DNA of 64,000 nucleotides from Ailurus styani. Lineage: Eukaryota > Chordata > Mammalia > Carnivora > Ailuridae. Below are positions 11,725 through 23,425 of the stretch, piece by piece. The notes under the pieces were generated by a model, which made no database searches, was not told where the DNA came from, and saw only the letters and a program-made list of their open reading frames with translations. The DNA lies in NCBI GenBank assembly GCA_002007465.1, contig LNAC01000038.1, positions 7,705,528-7,769,527 of the forward strand. Reading direction: 5' to 3'. Positions within the stretch are counted from its first letter, which is position 1; every line of letters begins with the position of its first letter. The position numbers and the translations under genes were made by a program.

Positions 11725-11925
11725 ATTATCATTCGTTCCTTCCAGCTTAATTCTCTACCCCACTTTCCTTTGTTCTGTGGGATTTAGCTCTTATTTCCAT
11801 TGTTTAAATTTACCAACGCCCACCTCAGAGCCTTTGAACCTCTTGTTTTTACCTTGAATGCACTTTTTCCCTTGTCTTCTCCTAGTTATTGATGCATCCT
11901 TTTGATACCACATGTGATGAATTTT
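11725..11925 (+). mobile_element. L2 LINE 3' fragment
   Basis: Contains 'cacctcagagcctttgaacc' followed by 'ttgaatgcactttttccctt'. This is the conserved L2 3' motif (usually with 'cctttgcac' and 'ggaatgctcttcc'). Short and diverged. Confidence 0.6.
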
Positions 11926-13815
11926 TACAAAGACTGACATTTTAAAAATATGGTTATTTTATAAAGCTTTTAAAAAAATAACAATTAATTGTAATATTTG
12001 TTTATACAAGCAAAATGTATTCTAGCTGCGTAAATAATTTTGCAATGCTTACTTTAATTTTTCACCTTCAGTAGGCCAAAGTATAACTTTTTAATGTAGA
12101 TTTTGACTAGAAGAATGTTTTGTACTTTTGATGATGTAGATAAATATTTAAATACTGGACATGGCTGGCCCATAAAACTTCAAGGAAATGTCATATTATA
12201 ATTTAATTCATACACTGACTGAAAAAATAACTATTCAGTGAATGATTTTTATCTCTTGTCAAACGTAATATATTTATAAAATGAAACAAATAATTTATTC
12301 AACTTTTAGATAGAAGAAAGAGGTTCCCTCAGACTGGATTAATTTCTCAAAGCAATAGTAAATATAAATTAAGTTATATCATTATAAACATTAAGTAAAA
12401 TTAAATCTGTTAGATTATATAAAACATTGATATATTCAATAAATATTAATGATTATAAATGTTGATTCTGAAATATGAGTGTTATGTGTAAAATTTTAGA
12501 AACAAATGATGATTTCTTAAGAGGTATAACTTCTATTAACATCTGTGGAAAAAAGTTAATATTAATTGCTGAATTTACAGTACTTATTTTACTAAAGGCT
12601 TGAGGGGATAGATTTACTGCAGAACTATAGGTAATAGTATAACCGACATAAGGAAATGTGCTTAGCTAACATTCTGAAGAGTTTAGTGGTAGACGTATTA
12701 TTTTCTATAAGTAAACTACAGGAGATATTTGCATAATTAAAATTTTAAAGCTATTACTGTTATTGCAATTATTTTGCATTTATAAAATGTTTTTCTACTT
12801 ATATGCTTATAAATCCCATAAAGCAAATATTCATCACATGTTCCTTATAATACAAATGGATACGGTTCATGAGAAGGCTGAACTCCTTTAAGACCTCATG
12901 ATACCCTATGGTGTGGTTGTTACTCTTTTGATCATAATGGCTATGGTTCATAGGATTTATGGGTAATCTTTACCAGTATGATATCTTGGGAGTTACAGCT
13001 CCTGTGGATATTTTATTTTCTATTACGACCCTGACAAAGCAGATTACTTTCATGGGGCTTAAAATAGCCATAGCTAATTCTACAAGAATTTTCCTACTGT
13101 GGTTATAGTACTTATTCCCTGGAAGTTATAAATAACAGTTAATTCCCACATATGTATAAAATATATAATTCTGTTAATTAATTAGTTTTTTTGTTTACTT
13201 GGTAGTCTGTATTATGAGGGTATACTAGATAAATATTAAACAATTTAACTTTCTTCAAAAATACTGTGTGTATGTGTTTAATTTTTTAAACATAATAATA
13301 AAGTGACATAAGGCACATTCAAGTCATTATATGTGTCTTGTTTCAGATAAACTGGAATGGCAAATGTGACCAAAGTGTTGACATTTTATCTCAAAATTAT
13401 TTTCCATTTCCTTTTTGTAAATATGACACACATACTGAAATAAAAATATTAACAAAATGTTATTTATATTCTCAGACATTGTTAAAACATTACTTTGGTA
13501 CTGTTGTGGAACATCATTTCTACAAAAAAAAAGAGGTAAAATGGATTTTCATATTTTTCTGATTAATCACTTAAAATTGCATTTACTATTTATTTTTATG
13601 CTGTTTTCTTCCATTTAAACCCTTTAATTTTTATTTTCATTTTAAAAATTATTTTTATTGTTCCTTTCTTAATTTTATTTTATACTTGAAAAATGCTTAT
13701 TTCCTAAATTTTACTATTTCTTTTTTGTTCATATATTTAAGGCTATTGTGTTAACCATTTATGATAATTCACAAAACCTAGTGATTCATGATTCATTTTC
13801 ATTTTATTTTAGACC
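11926..13815. other. Unassigned AT-rich sequence
   Basis: About 1.9 kb with no recognised gene or repeat. Strongly AT-rich with short spurious frames. It is one of the larger blank stretches in the window. Confidence 0.5.
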
Positions 13816-13819
13816 TTCT

Positions 13820-14045
13820 GTAAATTTATTTTTTCCATCTTGCTTCTGCAACCATTTTTGGGCTTCACCAGATCCTACCAACTTGTGTATAAGCTGATAA
13901 ATACCTGGCAGCCCAGGATTGTAGGTCCTGTTAATGACTCTCAGTTCTTCAAAAACTTTTGGGGTTTCTCCTCAGGCATAGGAAATTCCTTAACCATGGC
14001 ACTTAGCTCAGTCTTTGACCAAGGGATGAAGGACACCTGAGAGCA
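13820..14045 (-). mobile_element. Endogenous retrovirus gag (capsid-like) fragment
   Basis: The minus strand encodes a short stretch with 'YNPGLPGIYQL' and a downstream 'GEAQKWL', typical of the retroviral capsid around and after the gag motif 'F..E.R.....YNPG'. The preceding capsid segment lies in a different frame and there are in-frame stops, so it is broken. Capsid would package viral RNA in a live virus; here it is a fossil. The class (ERV1 or ERVL-like) is not resolved. Confidence 0.6.
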
Positions 14046-14067
14046 TTATTTTCATTTATTCCATTTT

Positions 14068-14244
14068 TTAAAGATTTTATTTATTTGAGAGAGAACACAA
14101 GTAGGGGGCTGAAGCAGAGGGAGAGGGAGAGGGAGAAGCAGACTCCATGCTACAAGGAACCCAATGTGAGGCTTGATCCCAGGACCCCAAGACCATGACC
14201 TGAAACGGAGAGATCCTTAACCAACTGAACCACCCTGGCGCCCC
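14068..14244 (-). mobile_element. Can-SINE, older type
   Basis: Exact 16-bp TSD 'tcatttattccatttt' at 14052-14067 and 14245-14260. Inserted just upstream (minus-strand sense) of the gag-like fragment. Confidence 0.97.
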
Positions 14245-14261
14245 TCATTTATTCCATTTTA

Positions 14262-15760
14262 AAAGGTAACTGTCTAATAGTCTCTTCAGAGTGGAGAAGC
14301 AGCTCCTAGAGAGAATTAATAAAATGTGAGTACTCAGGTGAAAAAGAATGGGAATGGGGCAGTAAGAATCATGACTGTTCTATGGTCTTCTGTTTTAGGT
14401 ACTTCTTGTGTATTTAATTTTTCATTAGACATTTGTAACAGGTCTTTTAATAAAGCTATTTTGGACTCTTGAAGCCTTCTGCATACCAATTTAAACTAGG
14501 CACGTCATTCTATTTGTTCAAAGTAAGATCCCTTACTTTTAAATGCATTTCTTAAATGAGCCATCTTGTCAATTGGAACATTTCCCACAATGGCCATTGT
14601 AATTCTAGGTTATTTTTAGTAAATCTTGTCATTTTGCTAGATGCTTGCAACTTCTGGCATTACAGTTCTTTTTTTTTTAAGATTTTTATTTATTTATTTG
14701 ACAGAGAGAGAGAGATCACAAGTAGGCTGAGAGGCAGGCAGAGAGAGAGGAGGAAGCAGGCTCCTTGCCGAGCAGGGAGCCCGATGCAGGCCTTGATCCC
14801 AGGACCCTGAGATCATGACCTGAGCTGAAGGCAGAGCCACCCAGGCGTCCTGGCATTATAGTTCTTAAATATTAAATATGCAGGTGTGCTGCAGTGTGGC
14901 ACATTCAAACCTTCGGATGTAAGGGATTTCATTTATTTTAGCGAGGCCTTTAGGTTTCCCAGAGTCAAATTCATATCTTCGGGGGCCTATCATGGGTATC
15001 TTCTTGAGGTGGCAAGTGCTCTAAGAACCCTTAAATTCTCAACCTGTGCCCACCAATCTTTGTGGCATTTTTGACTTTTGAGATTTCTGTAAGCAACTAG
15101 TTCTTTTATAATATTCACCTGAGACCTCCCACTGGCTTCAATCCAGCTCAGATGGAACCCAGTCTGTTCCCAGATCCAGTTCCTCTCCAGGTATTAACCA
15201 CTAACAGTTCCCTATGTGTAATCTGGAGTTTAGGTTTAGGACTGAGCCAGCAGATCCCAAAGAATGGAAACTGCAGACTGATTTTAAGCGAACAGGCAAC
15301 TACAGTTGCCACCAGTCATTCTCAACATGAAATCTGGGAATAGAACCAAGGGCTAAGGCTTCCAATCACACAGGGAACACTGATTAGATCTAAAGCTCAA
15401 TACAAGGAAAGTGGAGGTCAGAACTGAAAGGAATTGACCCATGGCACTTGGAAATGGTGAGAAACACAGAGAACTCAAAGGATTCATGGGCACCATGCCC
15501 ATGTTTCTCATTGTCCCCAAAGCTGTAGGAAGTCTCCTTCAACCTGCCACTCCCACCAAATCTGTTAAAGAACAAAAATTCAACCAAGGAAATTTAAAGA
15601 TCTAATCAGCTTTATTTAATGATTTGTGAATCAAGCAGCATCCCATCTAATAAACAGAAGAGTGCTCCTGACATTCTGTACTTTTTATTTCAAGGTAAAT
15701 GATCTTCAGCAAAGCACAGTTACATAAAATATAAATTGAAATTTTACCAAATAAAAGCTC
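14262..15760 (-). mobile_element. Probable ERV leader/LTR-side remnant
   Basis: Moderately GC-richer than its surroundings and 5' of the gag-like piece in minus-strand sense. The segment 14560-15070, with 'caatggccattgtaattcta' and 'atgcaggtgtgctgcagtgt', and the segment 15590-15660, with 'agctttatttaatgatttgt' and 'caagcagcatccc', resemble retroviral internal and LTR sequence I have seen in mammals. In minus sense, 'ctttaaca' at 15560-15567 followed by a 'ttggtgggagtggcagg' stretch could be an LTR end plus primer-binding site. That is an inference. Two SINEs interrupt it. Confidence 0.4.
14671..14850 (-). mobile_element. Can-SINE with small head deletion
   Basis: The TSD 'tggcattacagttctt' at 14655-14670 pairs with 'tggcattatagttctt' at 14851-14866 (one C/T difference). 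The segment between 'gaaggcag' and 'agccaccc' lacks the usual 'aggcttaacccactg'. Confidence 0.96.
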
Positions 15761-16663
15761 TAATTTGTAATCTCAGTGACATTTTAGTGCAATTTATCTA
15801 AAAGTGAAAACCTATGCTATTTTTTTAAAAAAAGGACAATTATACCTCTTAACGTGTTCATAAGTATTAAAGAACAGGATAGCTGTAAGAAAGTCCTCAG
15901 AAGAACAAATGAATATAATATTTGGTTTCCATAAAGTTACTTAGAAAATTAGATGTCATGTAACCTAAAGAATGAATACTAAGAAGAATGAAAGAAAAGA
16001 TAAAATAATCAAAGGATGTTCCTTATCATGTCACCTATTTATTATGGATTTCCTTAAAGAGGTGAACAAATTCAAGACAATGTAAACCTAAAACATTAAG
16101 TTTGGAGAAATTTTTGTCTATAGGTCAACAATGTTACTATAGAATTCATTTTTAAAAAATTACCCACATCTGAATGTGAATTCTATTAAAACTAATGACT
16201 TTTGAGAATGACATGGAAATCTAAGCATAAAAACTAGATGAATAATAAACACACAAAATACATATTGCCTAACAAAGATAGTTAATAGAATTGCACTTGT
16301 ATTTTCCTGGGGTGGGAATGATTTGTTAAAATGGATTAAAATGGTTTCCATTTCATCCTCTCTTATACTTAAAAATTTTTCCATTGCTTTTAGTAAAAAA
16401 TATATAATTTTATCAGGAAATCAGCCCATCAAATCCTGCATATTCTGTAATTTTTATTCTAAGCATATCAAGTACCACTCATTCTTTACTCATTAATTTC
16501 TAGACAAACTAATATCTGATCACACCAATACTTTCAAGAGTAAAGACAATTGGCATACTGTTTTATGTACATGAAATCAGTTAATATGTATGCATGTTTT
16601 CTGCCTTTATATCTTGCAGAGCTTAGATTAATCTTTCACTAAATTTATTTTTATCTGATGTGA
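15761..16663. other. Unassigned AT-rich sequence
   Basis: No gene or recognised repeat. The 74-codon minus-strand frame at 16160-16384 has no identifiable domain. Confidence 0.45.
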
Positions 16664-16905
16664 CTTTTTTATTGAAGTATAATTGATATACAATATTTCA
16701 GGTATACAACATATTTGACAATTCTATACACTACTCAATGCTCACCATGGTAAGTGTAGTCACTATCTGTCACCACACAATATTATTACAATATCATTGA
16801 CTATAATCCGTATGCTGTATTTTTCATTTCTTTTACTTATTAATCTTGCAACTGGAAGCTCATACTTCTTAATGCCCTTTATCCATTTTCCCCATTCCAA
16901 TATTC
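16664..16905 (-). mobile_element. L1 3' UTR fragment (L1MA/L1MB type)
   Basis: Begins 'tttttattgaagtataattg', followed by 'tatacaatatttcaggtata', 'ctatctgtcaccacacaata', 'attgactataatccgtatgc' and 'caactggaagctcatacttc'. This is the antisense of an old L1 3' UTR, in consensus order. Confidence 0.85.
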
Positions 16906-17245
16906 ATTTTCTTTAATATCCATTTCAATATCCTTTGAGTTAAATTCACAGCACATTACTCAGTGTACTTAGCACATTGCTGTGCTTTGAAACTCTTTAC
17001 TTCTATATCATCTGAAAGACCTAATACTAAATTACATGAAGCCAGGGGCTTTACATGTCTGGTTTACCAGGGCATACATGGGCTCATGACAGCATGTTGA
17101 ACTGATGAAATTCTCAGAAATGAATTGGAATGTTAGAAGGGATGAAGACCGGAGGCAAATAATTTACCTATTGTCTAAATTAAAAGTAGTAGGAGCCTGG
17201 ATTAAGAAAGAAACAGTGAAAATAGAAAGAAAATAATAGTATCAA
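16906..17245. other. Unassigned sequence
   Basis: No recognised feature. Confidence 0.45.
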
Positions 17246-17259
17246 ATATAATTTGGAGG

Positions 17260-17441
17260 GCTGCCTGGGTGGCTCAGTTGGTTAAGCAACTGCCTTCGGC
17301 TCAGGTCATGATGATGGAGTTCTGGGATTGAGTCCTGCATCAGGCTCCCTGCTCAGCAGGAAGTCTGCTTCTCCCTCTGACCCTCCCCTTCTCCTTCTAG
17401 TGCTCTCTCTCAAATAAATAAATAATCTTAAAAATATAGAC
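17260..17441 (+). mobile_element. Can-SINE, full length
   Basis: Exact 14-bp TSD 'atataatttggagg' at 17246-17259 and 17442-17455. The body carries a small 'atgatg' repeat after 'ggtcatgatg'. Confidence 0.97.
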
Positions 17442-17455
17442 ATATAATTTGGAGG

Positions 17456-18051
17456 TAAAAATCTGCAGAGACACTGACATAGTCAATGTAGGAGTCAAAG
17501 GGAAGAAATAATTCATTTTTATAGCTTATTTTGAATACAAGTTAAAAATATAATAATGTAGATAATTTCAAAAATATGGATAAACCATTCAAAAATCAGT
17601 CATGTATAATCTAAACTCAGAGAAATCATGTACATGCACATGCATGTGGGTGTCTGTGATAAAACACAATATAGAGAATGGAGCAAAAGGTCAAAGTATA
17701 TACTTAATGGGATTATTTAATATATATTACCAATTGTCTCATTTTACCCAGTTTTATTGATATAGATTTTTGCCCACAGTGTAAGAGAGTATCTATCTCC
17801 TGAAAACTTTACCATATTATTAACTTATAAATATTGTAATTTCTATAAGCACAAATAGTATCTTCTTGGGGAATTTGCATTTTATCACAAGAAAGAATAG
17901 TATAAATTCTATTATCATTTTTCCCAAAATGTCTTTTGAACATATCCCAGTTGATAAGACTTAGTGATTGTAAGCCTTGGTAAGTAGTCAGGCCTAGTTA
18001 TTGCAAATATTTCAACTCAGTTTAATTTTTACTTGCTTTTTTCCTAGATGG
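17456..18051. other. Unassigned AT-rich sequence
   Basis: No recognised feature. Confidence 0.45.
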
Positions 18052-18153
18052 TTTTGATAGTATGTGAAAATCATGCAATATTTTTGGATAGTATGTATAG
18101 TATGATAGTATTTTTGATGGTATTTTTGATAGTATGTGAAAATCATGCAATAT
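18052..18153 (+). repeat. Local direct duplication, 30-bp identical arms
   Basis: The 30 bases at 18052-18081 (starting 'ttttgatagtatgtgaaaat') are repeated exactly at 18124-18153, a period of 72. The spacer is made of further 'gatagtat' and 'tttttgatggtat' variants, giving the look of a small, decaying minisatellite. Confidence 0.95.
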
Positions 18154-19020
18154 ATTTTATTATGGATCATTTTCTGATGTTATGTTATGCTACAAGTTAA
18201 GAAAACACCCTTTTTCTTAAAACTTCTATAATTTTATCATATACCTCCTTGAATATGTATATATATATTTAATTGTAATACATATGATGAACAATTTTAT
18301 ATTTTTAAACTTGTTTTGCTTTATACTATTATGTTACATTGTTGCTTACATAGAAAGGCAATTATTTTTTGTAATTATTTTACACTCTAATATTTTAATT
18401 AAAATAATACTATAATTTGATATTAGAAATCATTTAAAAGTGTATAATTTAACTTCTGGTATTTATATTTGTGTTTTTTTCTCAGTGAAGCATATCAAAT
18501 GTCAAATATCTTGATGAATAATAATGACAAGAGTGTGCCATCTTTTCCTATATATATGTATTTTCTGACTATGGAAGGGATTCTTCTATTTTGCCACTGA
18601 GATATTGTCAGATTACAACAGCTTCTTATTCTTTACTATGTATACATAGTGTTCTTTTCTGGCTAGATTAAATATGGCAGTCCTCATGAAGAAATAGATA
18701 CAGTTTATAATTAAGAATGAGCACAACTTGTAAGATCATAAAAAATAACAGAAATATTAAATGAAAAGGTAAAGTGTAAAGGATTTTTTTTAGTCAGGTA
18801 ATTTAAGTTTAATGTAAGAGAAGAGTCACTCAAATCAAAGAGAGAAAGACAGAGATAAAGAGAGAGAGGGGGGAATGTTTGTTGTTGGCTTAACTGAAAA
18901 TGATCAAGGTCAATATCTTGCAAGTGATGCATATTCAGACTAAATTAATATTTGTACCATTCTCTTGGGATTTTGTCACTCCTTGTCCTGGCTTCATCCT
19001 CTGAGTGACTGAAAGTGTTC
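18154..19020. other. Unassigned AT-rich sequence
   Basis: No recognised gene or repeat. The minus-strand 73-codon frame near 18711-18932 is not recognisable. Confidence 0.45.
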
Positions 19021-19034
19021 CATGCGCCATATTT

Positions 19035-19210
19035 TTTTTTTTTTTTAAGATTTTATTTACTTGAAAGAGAGAGAACACCAGCAGGGGGAAAGGGCAGAGG
19101 GAGAAGCAGACTCCCCACTGAGCAGAGGATGTGGGACTTGATTCCAGGACCCCAGGATCATGACCTGAGCTGAAAGCAGATGCTTAACTTACTGAGCCAC
19201 CCAGGTGTCC
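19035..19210 (-). mobile_element. Can-SINE, older type
   Basis: The TSD 'catgcgccatattt' (19021-19034) pairs with 'catgcactatattt' (19211-19224). The two differences are transitions (one removes the CpG), as expected of ageing duplicates. Confidence 0.96.
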
Positions 19211-19224
19211 CATGCACTATATTT

Positions 19225-19897
19225 ATACAACAAACTTCTGAAAGCAAGAAAAATTTGCACCCCAGACTTACCAGATAATGTTCTGATTGATACACTGATT
19301 TTCACTTTTGAATCAGATTTTTCAGACTGGATACTGCATCACATATAACTGATTGGTTTAGGAAAGTACATACTGAAACTAATCACAATGACAAAATTGA
19401 TAGGACTATCCTGAATAATTTAAATCCAATGGTTTTCAATGCTGGCTTCATATTAGAATCCTGTGAACATTAAAAAGCATATTGACACTAGAAATTTCCT
19501 CCTAACCTGCTCAATCCCTGAAGGCACAGTATCATTAAGATAGTTATATTAACAATAACTTAAACCTGGGTAGTTAAAAAAAAATCAAACACTATGTTGT
19601 ACAGCCTGGATTGATTGTCTCAAGGTAAGTCCCTTAGAGAGACCATCCTTAGAGCTGTGTGACTAGATTTAATTCCATCTCACTGAATAATAAAGTTTGG
19701 CTAGTGAGAAAGAATAGATGTAAAAAGGAAAAATCATATTCCCACTAGAATTTATAATTTTTAATATCTTATTTCCAAATGGCAACATTATTTAATATCT
19801 ATATTTTTGTAAATATTTCATTTTCAGCAGTAGTATATACTGGATAGTTGTGCTTAGTTTTGGAATTTTTGCAAAGTCAATCCAAGAAGTAATATTT
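19225..19897. other. Unassigned sequence
   Basis: No recognised feature. Confidence 0.45.
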
Positions 19898-19908
19898 AGA
19901 TAGTTTCT

Positions 19909-20107
19909 TTTTTTTTAAAGATTTTATTTATTTATTTGATAGAGAGAGCAGAAGTAGGCACAGAGGTAAGCAGAGAGAGAGAGAGAGAGGAGGAAGCAGG
20001 CTCCCTGCCGAGCAGGGAGCCCAATGCGGGGCTCAATCCCAGGACCCTGAGAGCATGACCTGAGCCGAAGGCAGAGGCTTTAACCCACTGAGCCACCCAG
20101 GGGGCCC
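19909..20107 (-). mobile_element. Can-SINE, full length
   Basis: An 11-bp TSD 'agatagtttct' at 19898-19908 and 20108-20118. The GA run 'agagagagagagagagagg' is slightly expanded. Confidence 0.97.
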
Positions 20108-20118
20108 AGATAGTTTCT

Positions 20119-21208
20119 ATAATTAAATTAAAGCTTCACAAAGATTAGGTGACTTGTTTGTATGTAAATTTGAGAAATTACAGTAAAAACAGAATTAACT
20201 GATATAGTTTACAGTCATTGTTTCCTCTGAAATGTTTTTATTTTGGGAAGTAATAAATTATGTTACATTCATGGGAGAGAAAGCCAAAAGAAATTTATCA
20301 TTTCAAATTATATGTTCTTGAATTATTAAAATGTTCATTTATTCTCTGATGAATACTGACATTTAAATTTTTCTTTCTTAATTAAAAAAATGTAAGGTAA
20401 AAGAGAATTTATGCATTATGTTGTTGGCTCAAGAATGAAAAAAAATTGCGCCACATCAGTATTAAGATTTTGATAAGCACACTAAATCTACTATCACATC
20501 AAAAGTATAATTTGTTTGTGTACTCTTTTTCTATGGTCTCCTGTTTGTGATAATGTTGTAAAATTCTCCAAGATCTAAATAAGGCCTTGTATTTCTTTTG
20601 CTTCAGCTGCAAATTCATTAATAGGATAGGCAGAGGATGGTAATGCTTCATTGCTTGCAGTTGATGGAGGAGAAGGTGAGGACATCTTATTTTCAAAGGG
20701 ACATTCAAGAATAACTATTTCAGACACCCACATATGAAGTAAAGTAAAAACAGACTTTACTCTTTTCCTCAAGGCCAGAGAAGGAAGCACCTATCCTTTT
20801 ACAAATGCACATATTTCATAAATTTAAGATTTTGAAAAAAATTCTGTTGCTTCAAATGAAGTAAGAATGGTGTGACTGTAGTTAGCATCTATAATCAAGC
20901 ATGAACTACAGTTTGCATGTAAATGTAGGGTTGCTGCATTGTGGTCCAATAATGTTCACTATGGGATAAGTTCTAAATTACATAGACTGCATACTTTCCT
21001 ACCATTTCTCAAAATATTACGTAATGGCTTTGAAATATACTCATATATACTAAAAATGTCTAGCAAGTACTTCCATTTGAATAAATATAATTTTGTAAGT
21101 AAAAATTCACACATTATAAAAATTTGGGATAGAAAAAATGATTTTGAGATCCACATGTCAAAATAATGCCAAATTGAAAAATCTGTCTCCAAAGGGTAAT
21201 TTTATATC
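20119..21208. other. Unassigned, with an unrecognised frame at 20499-20790
   Basis: Two overlapping minus-strand frames cover 20499-20790. The 71-codon one (20575-20790) contains a Ser/Pro-rich segment 'SSPSPPSTASNEALPSSAYP' followed by 'EAKEIQGL'. I cannot assign it. A retroviral gag linker or a processed-gene relic are possibilities, not conclusions. The rest of the block is AT-rich and blank. Confidence 0.35.
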
Positions 21209-22516
21209 TATTTTTTTACTTTATTTTTTCAGTGTTCCAAGATTCATTGTTTATGAGCCATATCCAGTGCTCCATGTAATACGTGCCCTCCTTAATACCC
21301 ACCACCAGGCTCACCCATCCCCCCACTCCCTCCCCTCCATAACCCTCAGTTTGTTTCTCAGAGTCCACAGTCTCTCAGGGTTTGTCTCCCCCTCCGATTT
21401 AACCCAATTCACTTTTCCTTTCCTTCTCCTAAAGTCCTCCATTTTATTCCTTAGGTTCCACAAGTGAGTGAAACCATATGGTAATTGACTTTCTTTGCTT
21501 GACTTATTTCACTCAGCATAATCTCCTCCAGACCCATCCATGTTGATACAAAAGTTGGTCTTCATCCTTTCTGATGGCTGTGTAATATTCCATTGTAAAT
21601 ATAGACCACATCTTCTTTATCCATTCATCTGTTGAAGGGCATCTCAGCTCTTTCCACAGTTTGGCGATTGTGGACATTGCTGCTATAAACATTGGGGTAC
21701 ATATGGCCCTTCTTTTCACTACATCTATATCTTTGGGGTAAATAGCCAGTAGTGCACTTGCAGAGTCATAAGGTAGCTCTATTTTTAATTTTTTGAGGAA
21801 TCTCCACACTGTTTTCCAAAGTGGATGCACCAACTTTCATTCCCATCAACAGTGTAAGAGGGTTCCCCTTTCTCCACATACTCTCCAACACTTGTTATTT
21901 CCTGTCTTGTTGATTTTGGCCATTCTAACTGGTGTAAGATGGTATCTCAATGTGGTTTTGATTTGAGTTTCCCTGATGGCTAGTGCTGATAAACATTTTT
22001 CATGTGTGTGCTGGTCATTTGTATGTCTTCTTTGGAGAAGTGTCTGTTCATGTCTTCTGCCCATTTTTTGACATGATTATCTGTTTTTTGGGCATTGAGC
22101 TTGAGAAGTTCTTTATAGATCTTGGATATCAGCCCTTTGTCTGTACTGTCATTTGCGAATATTCTCTCCCATTCTATCGGTTGCCTCTGTTTTGTTGACT
22201 GTTTCCTTCAGTGTGCAGAAGCTTTTTATCTCGATGAAGTACCTAAAGTTCATTTTCACTTTTGTTTCCTTTGCCTTGGAGATGTATCTTGAAAGTAGTT
22301 GCTATGGCCGATGTTGAAGAGGTTACTGCCCATGTTTTCCTCTAGGATTTTGATAGATTCCTGCCTCATGTTAAGGTCTTTCATCCATTTCAAGTTTATC
22401 TTTGTGTGTGGTGTGAGAGGATGGTTGAGTTTAATTCTTCTATACATAGATGTCCGATTTTCCCAGCATCATTTATTGAAGAGGCTGTCTTTTTTCCACT
22501 AGATATTTTTTCCTGC
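21209..22516 (-). mobile_element. L1, 5'-truncated: ORF2 C-terminus and 3' UTR
   Basis: The low-coordinate end is the 3' UTR, with 'gtgttccaagattcattgtt' and 'cagtgctccatgtaatacg'. Above it is the ORF2 C-terminal region. In minus sense, 21513-21833 reads with the conserved '[19 protein letters not shown]' and 'MSTIAKLWKE..CPSTDEWI'. Earlier ORF2 segments at 21846-22064 and 22256-22447 are in other frames, so the reverse-transcriptase protein is broken and truncated. L1 ORF2 is the endonuclease/reverse transcriptase, and only its tail is present. Truncation is at about 22516, next to a SINE. The 3' UTR is a carnivore type by its 'gtgttccaagattcattg' word, which recurs at 44.8 kb. Confidence 0.93.
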
Positions 22517-22534
22517 TTTGCTGACTAACTGATA

Positions 22535-22703
22535 AATCTTTTTTTTTTTTTTTGACAGTAAGAGAAACAGTGATAGACGGAACACAAGGAGGGGAAGTTG
22601 GAAGGGAGAAGCAGGTTTTTACAGAGCAGCAAGACTGACCAGGACTCTGGGATCCTGACCTGAGCTGAAGGCAGATGCTTAACGACTGAGCCACCCAGGC
22701 GCC
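22535..22703 (-). mobile_element. Can-SINE
   Basis: Exact 14-bp TSD 'ctgactaactgata' at 22521-22534 and 22704-22717. Inserted just beyond the truncated 5' end of the L1. The 3' half is diverged, with 'tttgacagtaagagaaacag'. Confidence 0.96.
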
Positions 22704-22717
22704 CTGACTAACTGATA

Positions 22718-23261
22718 TTTCACGGAACACATGTAGCATACTTTATGCAGTTAATCCTTCATTGCTAGCCCGTCAATATAATTCTGTTTTTTTCTATGAA
22801 TTATAATAATTACATTTAACATATTTTATGCATACATGTATGCATATATATGTACATAATTCTATAGGAAGGAATTTATAAAGTGAGATTGCTAATATGA
22901 AGGGTATGTGTATTTTACCTGTGATTTACATTGCCAGATTGCTTCTAGAAAACTGTAACAAATGGCATTTATGCAAACTGTAAGTGTATCCTTTTGCCCA
23001 GATTCCTGACAGGATTAGGTGTGATGGCTTCGTAAAATTGCTATCAGCTTTGTAAAAATTTACCAATCTAAGGAATATAATGACATTTCTTTCTACTGTT
23101 ATTTGCATTTTTTTGCACGGCTTGCTAAATCATTTTCTTTTCAACTTAAATATCAAGTATATTCCCTGTACATTCTATCTAAAATCACATCCTTCTTGAC
23201 TTTCTATAATTTTTCACAGCTTTATTTTTCTTCTGTACTTATCAATATTAAAATGCTGCAT
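22718..23261. other. Unassigned sequence
   Basis: No recognised gene or repeat. Confidence 0.45.
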
Positions 23262-23425
23262 ATTACTCATTTACCTGTTTGTTATCTTTCTCTCTAGAAA
23301 ATAAGCTCTGAAAAACAAAAGTTTTTATTATTTTGCTTATCACTATACCCTCACCATTGGGAGATTTCCTGGCATATGGTAGGTACTAAATACAAATTAA
23401 AAATAAACTAACACATAAATGAAAC
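23262..23425 (+). mobile_element. L2/MIR-type 3' end fragment
   Basis: Contains 'ctctagaaaataagctctga', then 'tcctggcatatggtaggtac' followed by an AAAT-rich end. This is the conserved 3' core shared by L2 and MIR ('ctggcacatagtaggtgctc' in the consensus). Confidence 0.65.

Noticed and set aside
21513..21833. Candidate host gene of 106 codons
   Set aside because: It is the C-terminal part of L1 ORF2 in a 5'-truncated copy.
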